Shown here: positions 52,823-61,255 of the stretch, one piece after another
Position numbering within the stretch: position 1 is the first letter of the stretch
Layout: each line of letters starts with the position of its first letter
NCBI RefSeq assembly: GCF_003390845.1
Contig: NZ_QMEK01000001.1
Coordinates: 1,674,001-1,738,000 of the forward strand
DNA from: Tropicimonas sp. IMCC34043
GTDB taxonomy: Bacteria > Pseudomonadota > Alphaproteobacteria > Rhodobacterales > Rhodobacteraceae
Length of the DNA stretch: 64,000 nt
Direction of reading: 5' to 3'
Position numbers and translations under genes: made by a program
The notes under the pieces: model-generated
What the model saw: the letters and a program-made list of their open reading frames with translations, nothing else
What the model was told of the DNA's origin: nothing
The model's database searches: none

Positions 52823-54187
52823 ATGAGCGACACAGACATTCTTCTGCTCGGACAGGTGCTGGACTTTGCGGCGAACCCGTTCGACTGCCCGCCCGAGGAC
52901 GCGGCCCGCCACGAACGCCGTGGCGCGGTGCTGATCCGGGACGGCAAGATCGCCGCGGTCGGCGCGGCCGAGTCCCTGCGCGCGGAATACCCCCGGGCGC
53001 GGATCGAGGACCATGGCGAGGGGCTGATCCTGCCCGGATTCGTCGATGCCCACGCCCATTATCCCCAGACCGCCGTCATCGCCTCGTGGGGCAAGCGGCT
53101 GATCGACTGGCTGAACAGCTATGTCTTCCCCGAGGAGGCGCGGTTCGGCGACCCCGCCCATGCCCAGGAGATCGCGGAAAGCTATCTTGACCTGCTGCTG
53201 GCCCATGGCACAACCTCGGTCGCGAGCTTTTGCACCATCCATCCGGGATCGGTCGATGCGATCTTTGCCGCGGCCGAGGCGCGCGGCATGGCGGTTGTCG
53301 CCGGCAAGACCTGCATGGACCGCAATGCCCCGGAGGGACTGCGCGACACGCCGCAATCGGCCTATGACGACAGCAAGGCGCTGCTGGAACGGTGGCATGG
53401 CCGCGGCCGCGCGGTCTATGCGGTGACGCCGCGGTTCTCGCCGACCTCGACGCCCGAGCAGCTTGCCGCGCTCGGGGCGCTCTGGGCCGAGCATCCGGAG
53501 TGTCCGATGCAAACCCATCTGTCCGAGCAGACCGACGAGGTGGCCTGGGTCGCCGACCTGCACCCCGAGCATCGCGACTATCTCGACACCTACGAGGCGC
53601 ACGGGCTGCTTGGGCCCGGCGCCATGTTCGGACATGCGATCTGGCTCACCGAGCGCGAGCGCGCGCAGCTGCGCGAGCATTCGGCGGCGCTGATCCATTG
53701 CCCGACCTCGAACACCTTCATCGGCTCGGGGCTGTTCGACACCGCCCGCGCCATGGCCGAGGGCCAGACCGTCGGGCTTGCCACCGACACCGGCGGCGGC
53801 TCGTCGTTTTCGATGCTGCACACCATGGCCTCGGCCTATGAGATCGGCCAGCTCAGCGGCACCGCGCTGCATCCTGCGCAACTTCTGTGGCTGGCGACCG
53901 AGGGATCGGCGCGCGCCATGCGGATGCAGGACCGGATCGGCACGCTGGGCGTCGGCTCGGACGCCGATATCCTGGTGCTCGATCTCGCCTCGACCCCCGC
54001 GATCCTGCAGCGTCACGCCCGCGCCGAAACGATCTGGGAGGCGGTTTTTCCGACCATCATGATGGGCGACGACCGGGCGGTGCAGGCGGTCTATGTGGCC
54101 GGGCGACGGCTGTTGCCGCGGCCCGAGGGGCTCCACAGCCGCAGCATGGCGCCGATCCTGGCGCGGAGTCTCGGGCTCGACGGATAG
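52823..54187 (+). CDS. guaD: Guanine deaminase
   Basis: 454 residues from ATG at 52823 (MSDTDILLLGQVLDF). This amidohydrolase makes xanthine from guanine. GFVDAHAHYPQT carries the HxH zinc site; SVASFCTIHPGSVDAIF, CPMQTHLSEQTDEV, AMFGHAIWL and LATDTGGGSSFSML (Asp) complete it. The length fits long bacterial GuaD. Convergent with an 8-oxoguanine-deaminase-like gene, suggesting a purine salvage or catabolism locus. Confidence 0.92.
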   Translation: MSDTDILLLGQVLDFAANPFDCPPEDAARHERRGAVLIRDGKIAAVGAAESLRAEYPRARIEDHGEGLILPGFVDAHAHYPQTAVIASWGKRLIDWLNSYVFPEEARFGDPAHAQEIAESYLDLLLAHGTTSVASFCTIHPGSVDAIFAAAEARGMAVVAGKTCMDRNAPEGLRDTPQSAYDDSKALLERWHGRGRAVYAVTPRFSPTSTPEQLAALGALWAEHPECPMQTHLSEQTDEVAWVADLHPEHRDYLDTYEAHGLLGPGAMFGHAIWLTERERAQLREHSAALIHCPTSNTFIGSGLFDTARAMAEGQTVGLATDTGGGSSFSMLHTMASAYEIGQLSGTALHPAQLLWLATEGSARAMRMQDRIGTLGVGSDADILVLDLASTPAILQRHARAETIWEAVFPTIMMGDDRAVQAVYVAGRRLLPRPEGLHSRSMAPILARSLGLDG

Positions 54188-54206
54188 CGTCGGATCTGAC
54201 CGGCGC

Positions 54207-54278
54207 AGGGGGCGCTGCCCCCGTCGTGGGCCTGGCCCACGACTCCCCCGAGGTAGTTTCGCCAAGAAGAAGCGGGAG
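54207..54278 (+). repeat. Dispersed intergenic repeat, copy 3
   Basis: GGGGGCGCTGCCCCC, then a GTCGTGGGCC / GGCCCACGAC hairpin, then CTCCCCCGAGGTAGTTTC and CCAAGAAGAAG. The order is the same as in copy 2 (15149-15219), with different stem bases but intact pairing. It sits after guaD. Confidence 0.5.
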
Positions 54279-54377
54279 GGTCGTGGCGATCGGATGTGAG
54301 GTCCGCTCAACTGGCTGACTGTCGGTGGGATCGGTTTCCTGACCGCACATGCCCGCTAATGCACGCGGTTTCGGGGA

Positions 54378-55718
54378 TCAGCCGTCGATCAGCGTGCGCG
54401 TCAGGCGGCGGGCCTCTTCGGCCAGGCGGCGTGCGTCCTGGGTGACAAGGCGGCCTTCGGTGACGACGAACCGGCCCTCGACCAGCAGGTCGCGGACCCG
54501 CCGCGGGCCGGCGAGCAGCAGCGCGACCGGATCCCACGACCCCGCGGCCTCGAGCCCGGACATGTCCCAGACCGCGATGTCGGCGCGCTTGCCCGGAGCG
54601 ATTGCGCCGCAGTCGGGCCGGCCCAGCACCTGCGCGCCGCCGAGCGTCGCGATTTCGAGCGCCTCGCGGGCCGAGAGCGCGTCGGCGCCGCGGTCGACAC
54701 GCTGCAGCAGCATTGCCATGCGTGCCTCGGACACCAGATCGCCGCCATCGTTGCTGGCCGAGCCGTCGACGCCCATCGCGACCTTCACACCTGCATCGCG
54801 CATCGCCCGCACCGGCGCGATGCCAGACCCGAGTCGGCAGTTGGAACAGGGGCAATGGGCGACGCCGGTGCCGGTGCGGGCAAAGAGGCCGATCTCGTGG
54901 CGGTCGAGCTTGACGCAATGGGCATGCCACACGTCGTCGCCGGTCCAGCCCAGATCCTCGGCATATTGGCCGGGCCGGCAGCCGAACTGCGCAAGGCTGT
55001 AGGCGATATCCTCGTCATTCTCGGCCAGGTGGGTGTGCAGCATCACGCCCTTTTCGCGCGCCAGGATCGCGGCGTCGCGCATCAACTCGCGGCTGACCGA
55101 AAATGGCGAACAGGGCGCCAGCCCGACACGCAGCATCGACCCCTCGGCGGGGTCGTTGTAGGCGGCGATCAGGCGTTCGGCATCGGCAAGGATTGCCGGC
55201 TCCGGCTCGACCAGCGCATCGGGAGGCAATCCGCCGAGGCTCTCGCCGATCGACATTGCGCCGCGGGTAGGATGGAACCGCAGCCCGACCTCGGCCGCGG
55301 CCGCGATCGAATCGTCAAGCCTTGCACCGTTCGGGAACAGATAGAGGTGGTCCGAGGACATGGTGCAGCCAGACAGCGCCAGTTCGGCCAGACCGAGCCG
55401 GGTCGAGACCGCGATGTGTTCCGGCCCCATCCGGGCCCAGATCGGATAGAGCGTCTTGAGCCAGCCGAACAGCAACGCGTCCTGTGCCGCGGGCACCGCC
55501 CGGGTCAGGGTCTGGAACAGATGGTGGTGGGTATTCACAAGACCCGGTGTCACCAGACATCCATCGGCAGGCAGAACCTCGGCCCCCTCGGGGGCAAGGC
55601 CCTCGCCGATCTCCACGATCACGCCATCCCGGATCCGGACGTCGGCGCCCGAAAGCTCGCGCCGGTCGGGATCCATGGTGACAACACGCTCGGCACGGCG
55701 GATCAGGAGATGGGCCAT
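54378..55718 (-). CDS. 8-oxoguanine deaminase-like amidohydrolase
   Basis: 446 residues. PGLVNTHHHLFQTLTRAVP carries the HxH site; VMLHTHLAENDEDIAYS, DDVWHAHCVKLDRHEI and MGVDGSASNDGGDLVSEARMA complete the ATZ/TRZ-type metal site. The SDHLYLFPNG and LGLAELALSGCTM stretches match 8-oxoguanine deaminases of bacteria, which recover oxidised guanine to urate. Hydroxydechloroatrazine-type substrates are an alternative. hisN follows 1 bp upstream on the same strand. Confidence 0.85.
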   Translation of the reverse strand: MAHLLIRRAERVVTMDPDRRELSGADVRIRDGVIVEIGEGLAPEGAEVLPADGCLVTPGLVNTHHHLFQTLTRAVPAAQDALLFGWLKTLYPIWARMGPEHIAVSTRLGLAELALSGCTMSSDHLYLFPNGARLDDSIAAAAEVGLRFHPTRGAMSIGESLGGLPPDALVEPEPAILADAERLIAAYNDPAEGSMLRVGLAPCSPFSVSRELMRDAAILAREKGVMLHTHLAENDEDIAYSLAQFGCRPGQYAEDLGWTGDDVWHAHCVKLDRHEIGLFARTGTGVAHCPCSNCRLGSGIAPVRAMRDAGVKVAMGVDGSASNDGGDLVSEARMAMLLQRVDRGADALSAREALEIATLGGAQVLGRPDCGAIAPGKRADIAVWDMSGLEAAGSWDPVALLLAGPRRVRDLLVEGRFVVTEGRLVTQDARRLAEEARRLTRTLIDG

Positions 55719-55719
55719 C

Positions 55720-56550
55720 TCAGGCCCCGTTCAGCAGCGCAAGCGCCTCGGCGTGGATCGCGGGGTTTGCCGCCGCGATCACCCGGCCGCCGCCCTGGGC
55801 CGGCCCGCCCTCCCAGTCGGTGACGATGCCACCTGCCGCCTCGATCACGGCAATCGGGGCGCAGATGTCATAGGCGTGCAGCCCGGCCTCGATCACCAGG
55901 TCGATCTGGCCGAGCGCCAGCAGGCCATAGGCATAGCAATCTGTGCCGAAGCGGACCAGCCGGGCCGCCCGGGCGACCCGGTCAAATCCGGCCTTGTCCT
56001 CGATTGTGCCAATCTCGGGGAAGGTCGAGAACAGGACCGCCTCGGACAGCGGCCTTGGTGCCCGGGTGCCAAGCGGCCGGGTGCCGGCGGGACCGCTGTG
56101 TTGGGCAAACCCGAGGCCGCCCTGCCAGCGCTCGCCGGTGAAGGGCTGGTCGATCACGCCAAAGATCGGGCCGGAGGCATCGCAGACCGCAATCAGCACC
56201 CCCCAGGTCGGCAGGCCCGACAGGAACGCGCGGGTGCCGTCGATCGGATCGAGTACCCAGGTCAGGCCGCTGGTTCCGGGGTCGGCGCCGTATTCCTCAC
56301 CGAGGATCGCATCCTCGGGGTGCCGTTCGGCCAGAATCGCGCGCATTGCCGCCTCTGCGGCGCGGTCGGCCTGGGTCACCGGATCGAATCCGGCGCCGTC
56401 ACTCGCGTCATGCTTGTTGTCGGCGGCAAGTTCCGGGGACCGGAACAGCGGCAGGGTTATCTGCCGCGCCACGTCGGCCAGGACGCGCGCTGTCGTCCGC
56501 ATCGCCTCTGCCTGAACGGCGAGAGGCTGAAAAGTGACTGGATCTGTCAT
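55720..56550 (-). CDS. hisN: Histidinol-phosphatase of the IMPase family
   Basis: 276 residues. The metal site is FDPVTQADRAAE, ILGEEYGA, WVLDPIDGTRAFLSGLPTWG and the C-terminal AYDICAPIAVIEAAGG. The R-A-F after DPIDGT and the length fit HisN, the histidine-pathway phosphatase in alphaproteobacteria, rather than SuhB; a second family member (suhB) is at 33660-34451. The stop is 1 bp from the start of the deaminase gene, so the two are probably co-transcribed. Confidence 0.85.
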   Translation of the reverse strand: MTDPVTFQPLAVQAEAMRTTARVLADVARQITLPLFRSPELAADNKHDASDGAGFDPVTQADRAAEAAMRAILAERHPEDAILGEEYGADPGTSGLTWVLDPIDGTRAFLSGLPTWGVLIAVCDASGPIFGVIDQPFTGERWQGGLGFAQHSGPAGTRPLGTRAPRPLSEAVLFSTFPEIGTIEDKAGFDRVARAARLVRFGTDCYAYGLLALGQIDLVIEAGLHAYDICAPIAVIEAAGGIVTDWEGGPAQGGGRVIAAANPAIHAEALALLNGA

Positions 56551-56625
56551 GGCTTGCTCCGGTTCGGCGCAGGAAGTGGGCCTGACGCCCTGCTTCCTGC
56601 GCGCTAGCCGCGCAATCCCCTGCGG

Positions 56626-56985
56626 TCAAGCCGCGTGGCTGAGGACCAGAGCCAGTTCGAACAGGCGCCGCCGTTGATTCTCGGGCATCGCGAAATAGGC
56701 GCGGACCAGTTCCAGCGCTTCCTTGTCGGACATCATGTCGGCCCCTTCGGCCGGTTCCTCCATTCCGTCCCGCAAACCGTCGAAGAAGAAACCGACGGAA
56801 ACCCCGAGCGAATCGGCGATGTCCCAGAGCCGGGAGGCACTGATCCGATTGATTCCAGTCTCATATTTCTGAATTTGCTGAAACTTGATACCGACCTTCT
56901 GGGCGAGCTGCTGTTGGGTCATTCCAACCATCCAGCGCCGATGCCGAACTCGCTTGCCGACATGCACATCAACGGGGTGTGTCAT
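56626..56985 (-). CDS. XRE-family helix-turn-helix regulator
   Basis: 119 residues. The HTH is GKRVRHRRWMVGMTQQQLAQKVGIKFQQIQKYETGINRISASRLWDIADSL, followed by a short C-terminal tail (ALELVRAYFAMPENQRRRLFELALVLS) of the type found in conserved alphaproteobacterial XRE proteins. It is monocistronic. A palindrome TCCCTAGGGA (57002-57011) lies just upstream and could be its own operator. Confidence 0.9.
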   Translation of the reverse strand: MTHPVDVHVGKRVRHRRWMVGMTQQQLAQKVGIKFQQIQKYETGINRISASRLWDIADSLGVSVGFFFDGLRDGMEEPAEGADMMSDKEALELVRAYFAMPENQRRRLFELALVLSHAA

Positions 56986-57299
56986 GAACGTTCCTCTTCG
57001 CTCCCTAGGGAATTGATATGGACCAATTTACCTTGACGTACTGGTCGAATTGCCGAAGTCGCTGCTATCTCTGCCGAAAAACGGCCAAACTGAAGAATTC
57101 TCAAAGCTATTTCCTTCTCAAACCACCCAGACCCGCGGGCCTGTCCCTGTTCCTCCGGTCCGATTGTCACAAGATTTTAACTCAACGCAAGGGAGAATAT
57201 TAACGAATGAACGCGGCGTAGCATTCTTGGCGCGATGGTCAGCACGAGACGAATCCCCTAAGTCTTGTCCCCGAAGGACAAAAAAGAGGCGAGGCGGCG
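56986..57299. other. Intergenic region between the XRE and quinone oxidoreductase genes
   Basis: 314 bp, AT-richer than the surroundings and divergent in orientation, so it should hold two promoters. The palindrome TCCCTAGGGA is at 57002-57011. A 61-codon open frame at 57018-57203 has no family resemblance and overlaps the expected promoter, so I do not call it. Confidence 0.5.
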
Positions 57300-58262
57300 A
57301 TGCGGGCGTACCGGATCAATAGTTACCAGACCGCTCCGGCGCTGGTCGAGGTAGCGCTCGCGCCGCCGGGGCCGGGCGAGGTGCAGATTGCGGTCGCCGC
57401 CTGCGGCCTGAACTTTGCCGATCTGCTGATGGTGGAAGGAAAGTACCAGGAGCGCCCCGAACCACCGGTGACACTGGGCATGGAAATGGCCGGGACGATC
57501 ACCGCCGTCGGGCCCGGCGTCGAGGGCTTTGCTCCAGGCGACCGGATCGCGGCGTTTGGCGGCAGCGGCGGCCTTGCCGAGGCGGCAAACCTGCCTGCAG
57601 AGCGCTGTGTTCCCCTGCCCGGGGCCATGCCGATGGTCCATGCCGCGGCATTTCTGATCGCCTATGGTACCTCGCATGTGGCGCTCGATCACCGGGCGGG
57701 CCTGCGGCCAGGCGAGCGGCTGGTGGTGACGGGCGCGGCCGGCGGCGTCGGTCTGACAGCGGTCGAGATCGGTGCGCTGATGGGCGCCGAAGTGGTGGCC
57801 ATCGCCCGCGGGCCCGACAAGCTCGCGGTGGCGAAAGCGGCCGGGGCAAGCCATCTGATCGACGCCGAAAGCGACGACATCCGCGGCCAGATCCGGGCGC
57901 TCGGCGGGGCGGACGTGGTCTATGATGCGGTCGGCGGCGCGCTGTTCACGGCCTGCATGGGGGCGACCCGCCCCGAGGGACGGATCCTCGCCATCGGCTT
58001 TGCCAGCGGCGAGGTGCCGCAGATCCCGGCGAACCTGCTTCTGGTCAAAAATCTGGCGGTAATTGGTCTTTACTGGGGCGGCTATCTGAAATTTGCGCCA
58101 GAGGTGCTGACCGATTCGCTTGCCCGGCTGTTCGCCTGGTACGTCGAAGGCCGGCTGACCCCGCATGTCAGCCACGAGATCCCGCTTGGTCGCGCCGCCG
58201 AGGCGCTGGATCTGCTCAGGCGGCGGAAGTCGACAGGGAAGATCGTTGTGACGATGCCATGA
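57300..58262 (+). CDS. Zinc-independent NADPH:quinone oxidoreductase
   Basis: 320 residues of the medium-chain dehydrogenase family, without the structural zinc lobe. It has LNFADLLMVEGKYQERPEPPVTLGMEMAG at the N-terminus, VVTGAAGGVGLTAVEIGALMG as the NADPH Rossmann motif, and VYDAVGGALF. It should reduce quinones or enones by one electron or hydride. The ATG at 57300 follows GAGGCGGC. Its last 47 bp overlap the opposing LysR gene. Confidence 0.92.
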   Translation: MRAYRINSYQTAPALVEVALAPPGPGEVQIAVAACGLNFADLLMVEGKYQERPEPPVTLGMEMAGTITAVGPGVEGFAPGDRIAAFGGSGGLAEAANLPAERCVPLPGAMPMVHAAAFLIAYGTSHVALDHRAGLRPGERLVVTGAAGGVGLTAVEIGALMGAEVVAIARGPDKLAVAKAAGASHLIDAESDDIRGQIRALGGADVVYDAVGGALFTACMGATRPEGRILAIGFASGEVPQIPANLLLVKNLAVIGLYWGGYLKFAPEVLTDSLARLFAWYVEGRLTPHVSHEIPLGRAAEALDLLRRRKSTGKIVVTMP

Positions 58263-59118
58263 AGCCGTCGGCGCGATAGGCCTCGCGCACCAGATCGGCA
58301 AGCGCCTCTTCGGCCCGGCCAAAGGGCTTGTCGGCGACATAGAGGTTGATCGAATAGCTCGGCAGGTCCGGCATCGCGCCGTTGTGCTGGATCCGTTCCA
58401 GAAACGGCGGTTCGGTGCCCTCGAGCATCAGCGAAACGGCAAGGTCGGCCCGCACGGTGGCCTCGATGGTGCGGTCCGAATCCGACTCGACCGCCATCTC
58501 CCAACTGATGGCGCAACGCTCCAGCGCCCGGATGCCGGTGGCGCGGAACATGCATTCGCGCCCCGAACCGAACCGCAGCGGCCGTTGACGCCAGCACACG
58601 CCGCCCTGCGCGCCGATCCAGCACAGCGGCTTCTCGGACAGCACCTCGGCGCCCTCGCCGCGGCCGCGTTCGGTGGTCAGGATCATCGCAAACTTGCCGC
58701 TGACGAACTCCTCCAGCAGCGCCCGCGAATAGGATGACACGAGGTTGACCCGCACCCGCGGGAAGGCGGCGTTGAAACGGCGCAGAATTTCAGGGACATG
58801 CGGATAGACGATGTCGTGGGGCACGCCCAGCATGATCTCGCCGCCGAAGTCATGCGCCGTCAGCCGGTCGATCGCCTCGTCGTTCAGGGCCAGCATTCTG
58901 CGTGCGTAGGACAGCAACTGTTCGCCCGACGAGGTCAGTTCCACCCCGCGCCCCGAGCGTTCGAGCAGCGCGACGTCGAGCGATTCCTCCAGACGCTTGA
59001 GCTGCATCGACACGGCGGACTGCGTGAGGTTCAGAAAACCGGCCGCCCGGGTCACGCCGCCGCTGTCGGCAACGGCTACCAGCGAGCGCAGGGCGGTCAG
59101 GTCGAGATTGCGGATCAT
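58216..59118 (-). CDS. LysR-type regulator
   Basis: 300 residues. The winged HTH is DLTALRSLVAVADSGGVTRAAGFLNLTQSAVSMQLKRLEESL, followed by a standard effector domain (GEIMLGVPHDIVYPHVPEILRRF). It is close in style to regulators of central metabolism in this group. It converges with and overlaps the oxidoreductase gene by 47 bp. The target is unknown. Confidence 0.92.
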   Translation of the reverse strand: MIRNLDLTALRSLVAVADSGGVTRAAGFLNLTQSAVSMQLKRLEESLDVALLERSGRGVELTSSGEQLLSYARRMLALNDEAIDRLTAHDFGGEIMLGVPHDIVYPHVPEILRRFNAAFPRVRVNLVSSYSRALLEEFVSGKFAMILTTERGRGEGAEVLSEKPLCWIGAQGGVCWRQRPLRFGSGRECMFRATGIRALERCAISWEMAVESDSDRTIEATVRADLAVSLMLEGTEPPFLERIQHNGAMPDLPSYSINLYVADKPFGRAEEALADLVREAYRADGFMASSQRSSLSTSAA

Positions 59119-59252
59119 GCATCATCCCTCGTGATGAAACAGTTCATAAACATTCGTTTTTCATATCTGTCACGCCATGCCATATATATCAAGGAAAACG
59201 ATGAAACGCAGAGTTGCGTTAGACAACCGAAGGACTTGACGAGGAAACGACC

Positions 59253-59471
59253 ATGAGTGTTCAGAGTATACACACCGCAGGAATGCACCGCGGCTTCAAC
59301 CCGCTGGGCATCATTTCATACGTTCGCAATCTACGCGTTCTCGCCCGGCAGCGTCGCGAACTGGCCATGATGGACGACCACATGCTTCAGGACATCGGCG
59401 TGAGCCGGTTCGAGGCGGAAAGCGAGGCGACGCGCCCGCTGTGGGACGTGCCGCACTTCTGGATGAAGTGA
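59253..59471 (+). CDS. DUF1127 small protein
   Basis: 72 residues, ending in the DUF1127 helix LRVLARQRRELAMMDDHMLQDIGVSRFEAESEA. It has a good ribosome binding site (GAGGAAACGACC) and its own bidirectional terminator, so it is a monocistronic small gene as is typical. The other DUF1127 gene of the window is inside the urease operon. Confidence 0.9.
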   Translation: MSVQSIHTAGMHRGFNPLGIISYVRNLRVLARQRRELAMMDDHMLQDIGVSRFEAESEATRPLWDVPHFWMK

Positions 59472-59500
59472 CCCAACGGAACACGCTATTTTCCATGAGG

Positions 59501-59545
59501 AAAACGACCGGCCCGCAGCCTTCTGGCGCGGGCCGGTGTCGTTTT
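59501..59545. terminator. Strong terminator after the DUF1127 gene
   Basis: AAAACGACCGGCCCGC and GCGGGCCGGTGTCGTTTT pair with one small bulge. The A-run before and T-run after make it usable on both strands. It lies about 30 bp after the stop. Confidence 0.85.
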
Positions 59546-59642
59546 GCGGCAGGTGTTGGCGAGGACCCGAACCGGGACCCGGCATTTGGACGCGAGAAAC
59601 ACTTGAAACGCAGGCTGCCTCTGACGATATCATAGGGCAAAT

Positions 59643-59665
59643 ACGCCCGCATTGAACGCGGGCGT
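59643..59665 (+). promoter_or_regulatory. Leader hairpin of the Bax1-I gene
   Basis: ACGCCCGC and GCGGGCGT form a perfect 8-bp stem with loop ATTGAAC, followed by TTTGTCC, 26 bp before the start codon. A 'ybhL leader' RNA has been described upstream of this gene family in alphaproteobacteria; whether this is it needs a covariance-model check. Confidence 0.4.
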
Positions 59666-59690
59666 TTGTCCAAACAGAACGGAGGCATGA

Positions 59691-60467
59691 ATGGCTGATT
59701 ACCAAACGATCCGGACCGCAGGGGTATCCGGCGCCCGCACGGCCCAGATCGACGAGGGGCTGCGCGCCCACATGAACAAGGTCTACGGCACGATGTCCGT
59801 GGGCATGTTGATCACGGCGCTGGCTGCCTGGGCGGTTGCCGGCCTTGCGGTTTCCTCGGTGCCGAGCGCCTATCAGATCGGCGCCGACACCTATCTGACC
59901 AGCTTTGGCGCCGCGATCTACGCCTCGCCGCTGAAGTGGCTGGTCATGTTTGCACCGCTGATCTTCGTTTTCGGCTTCTCGGCCGGGATCAACCGAATGT
60001 CGGCTGCCACGGCGCAGGTCGTGTTCTATGCCTTCGCGGCGGTGATGGGCTTGTCGCTCAGCTCGATCTTCCTTGTGTTCACGGCAACCTCGATCGCTCA
60101 GGTCTTCCTGATCACCTCGATCTCCTTCGCCGGTCTGTCGCTTTACGGCTACACGACCAAGAAGGACCTGTCGGGCATGGGGACCTTCCTGATGATGGGC
60201 CTGATCGGCCTGATCGTCGCTTCGCTGATCAACCTTTTCATGCAGTCGAGCGCGATGGCCTTCGCGATCTCGGTGATCGGCGTGCTGATCTTTGCCGGCC
60301 TGACCGCCTATGACACCCAGCGGATCAAGAACACCTATGTCGAGATGGCCGTTCATGGCGACAAGGAATGGCTTGGCAAGGCCGCTATCATGGGCGCGCT
60401 CAGCCTGTATCTGGACTTCATCAACATGTTCATGATGCTGCTGCAACTGTTCGGCAACCGGAACTGA
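59691..60467 (+). CDS. Bax inhibitor-1 family membrane protein (YbhL/YccA)
   Basis: 258 residues with seven hydrophobic helices. The soluble start is TAQIDEGLRAHMNKVYGTMSVG; the first helix is MLITALAAWAVAGLAV; the Bax1-I signature lies in the last helices (AYDTQRIKNTYVEMAV and GALSLYLDFINMFMMLLQLFG, with the conserved acidic residue). The start follows GGAGG. In bacteria such proteins are pH- or calcium-sensitive leak channels or FtsH partners. Confidence 0.93.
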   Translation: MADYQTIRTAGVSGARTAQIDEGLRAHMNKVYGTMSVGMLITALAAWAVAGLAVSSVPSAYQIGADTYLTSFGAAIYASPLKWLVMFAPLIFVFGFSAGINRMSAATAQVVFYAFAAVMGLSLSSIFLVFTATSIAQVFLITSISFAGLSLYGYTTKKDLSGMGTFLMMGLIGLIVASLINLFMQSSAMAFAISVIGVLIFAGLTAYDTQRIKNTYVEMAVHGDKEWLGKAAIMGALSLYLDFINMFMMLLQLFGNRN

Positions 60468-60511
60468 TTAGCCGGCGGCCTTGCGGCCTCGATACGATGC
60501 GAAATCGACAG

Positions 60512-60535
60512 GGCCGGGCCAAAAGCCCGGCCTTT
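60512..60535 (+). terminator. Terminator of the Bax1-I gene
   Basis: GGCCGGGC and GCCCGGCC pair perfectly around CAAAA, followed by TTT. It lies 44 bp after the stop. Confidence 0.8.
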
Positions 60536-60812
60536 GCAGTCTTGCAAGGGCGTTCCGGCAATGCCCGGGCCGAGCGGAGTGGCGCTGGCGGATATCATCG
60601 GCGCGCAGCCCCGACCTTCGCCCCGGCCTTCGAACGACGGTCGGGGCGCGCGCCCCCGGCGGAACAACTTCGCCCCCCGGAGCGTTCACGAAGACATGAT
60701 CACATACATTCATCCTACGCACGAACACTGCCGTCCCGGCCACCCGTCGGCGCGCCTCACCGCCCTGCCAAATCACCCTTCGCATCACAGGGTTTTGCAC
60801 CGCGGCATCCGG
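60536..60812. other. Gene-free stretch between the Bax1-I gene and a receiver-like gene
   Basis: Open frames on both strands here are Pro/Arg/His-rich, lack ribosome binding sites and match nothing known to me. I see no repeat or RNA structure either. Confidence 0.5.
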
Positions 60813-61190
60813 TCAGCACGGCGGCTGTCCACCGAGCGCCGCCAGAACAGGGCCAAGATCCTCGGCGCCGTAAGGCCGCCGCAGTTGCAGCGCACCGAGT
60901 TCCCGGGCGTACTCATCCCGACCATCGACAAAGACCAGTCGCGCCCCGCGCGCCTTCAGCTGCAGGATACAGGCGTCAAGATGCGGCTCGGCAAAGGCGC
61001 CGGCAAGGATTGCACCGTCCGGGCGGAAATCGGCGTTGGCGAGCTTGGCCACCAGCTCGGCCGCTGTGGGCACATGAAGCGCCTCGGACGGACCGTCGAA
61101 CGCCAGCGCCTCGGCAAGGTCGATCGCCTCGACATAGTTCGGGGTCAGGATCACGAAGGATTTTCGTTGGCGATCGGATGGATAGTTCAA
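60813..61190 (-). CDS. Small receiver-like protein next to an Fnr-type regulator
   Basis: 125 residues. The alternation of strands and helices (SFVILTPNYVEAIDLAEALA, FRPDGAILAGAFAE, RLVFVDGRDEYARE) is that of a response-regulator receiver fold. The usual phospho-acceptor Asp after the third strand is replaced (DGAILAGAF), and the Lys of the fifth strand is not evident (LQLRRPYGAEDL). It is divergent from the Crp/Fnr gene. Probably a pseudo-receiver; function unknown. Confidence 0.6.
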   Translation of the reverse strand: MNYPSDRQRKSFVILTPNYVEAIDLAEALAFDGPSEALHVPTAAELVAKLANADFRPDGAILAGAFAEPHLDACILQLKARGARLVFVDGRDEYARELGALQLRRPYGAEDLGPVLAALGGQPPC

Positions 61191-61255
61191 GCTCTTGAGC
61201 TCCCCGTTGACGTCGACGTCACATTCGGCTCGGATCCGCGTGGTCGCAATAAACT

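Noticed and set aside
57018-57203. 61-codon plus-strand open frame with CRSRCYLCRK
   Set aside because: Lies in the divergent promoter region, unlike neighbours in codon use, no recognisable family.
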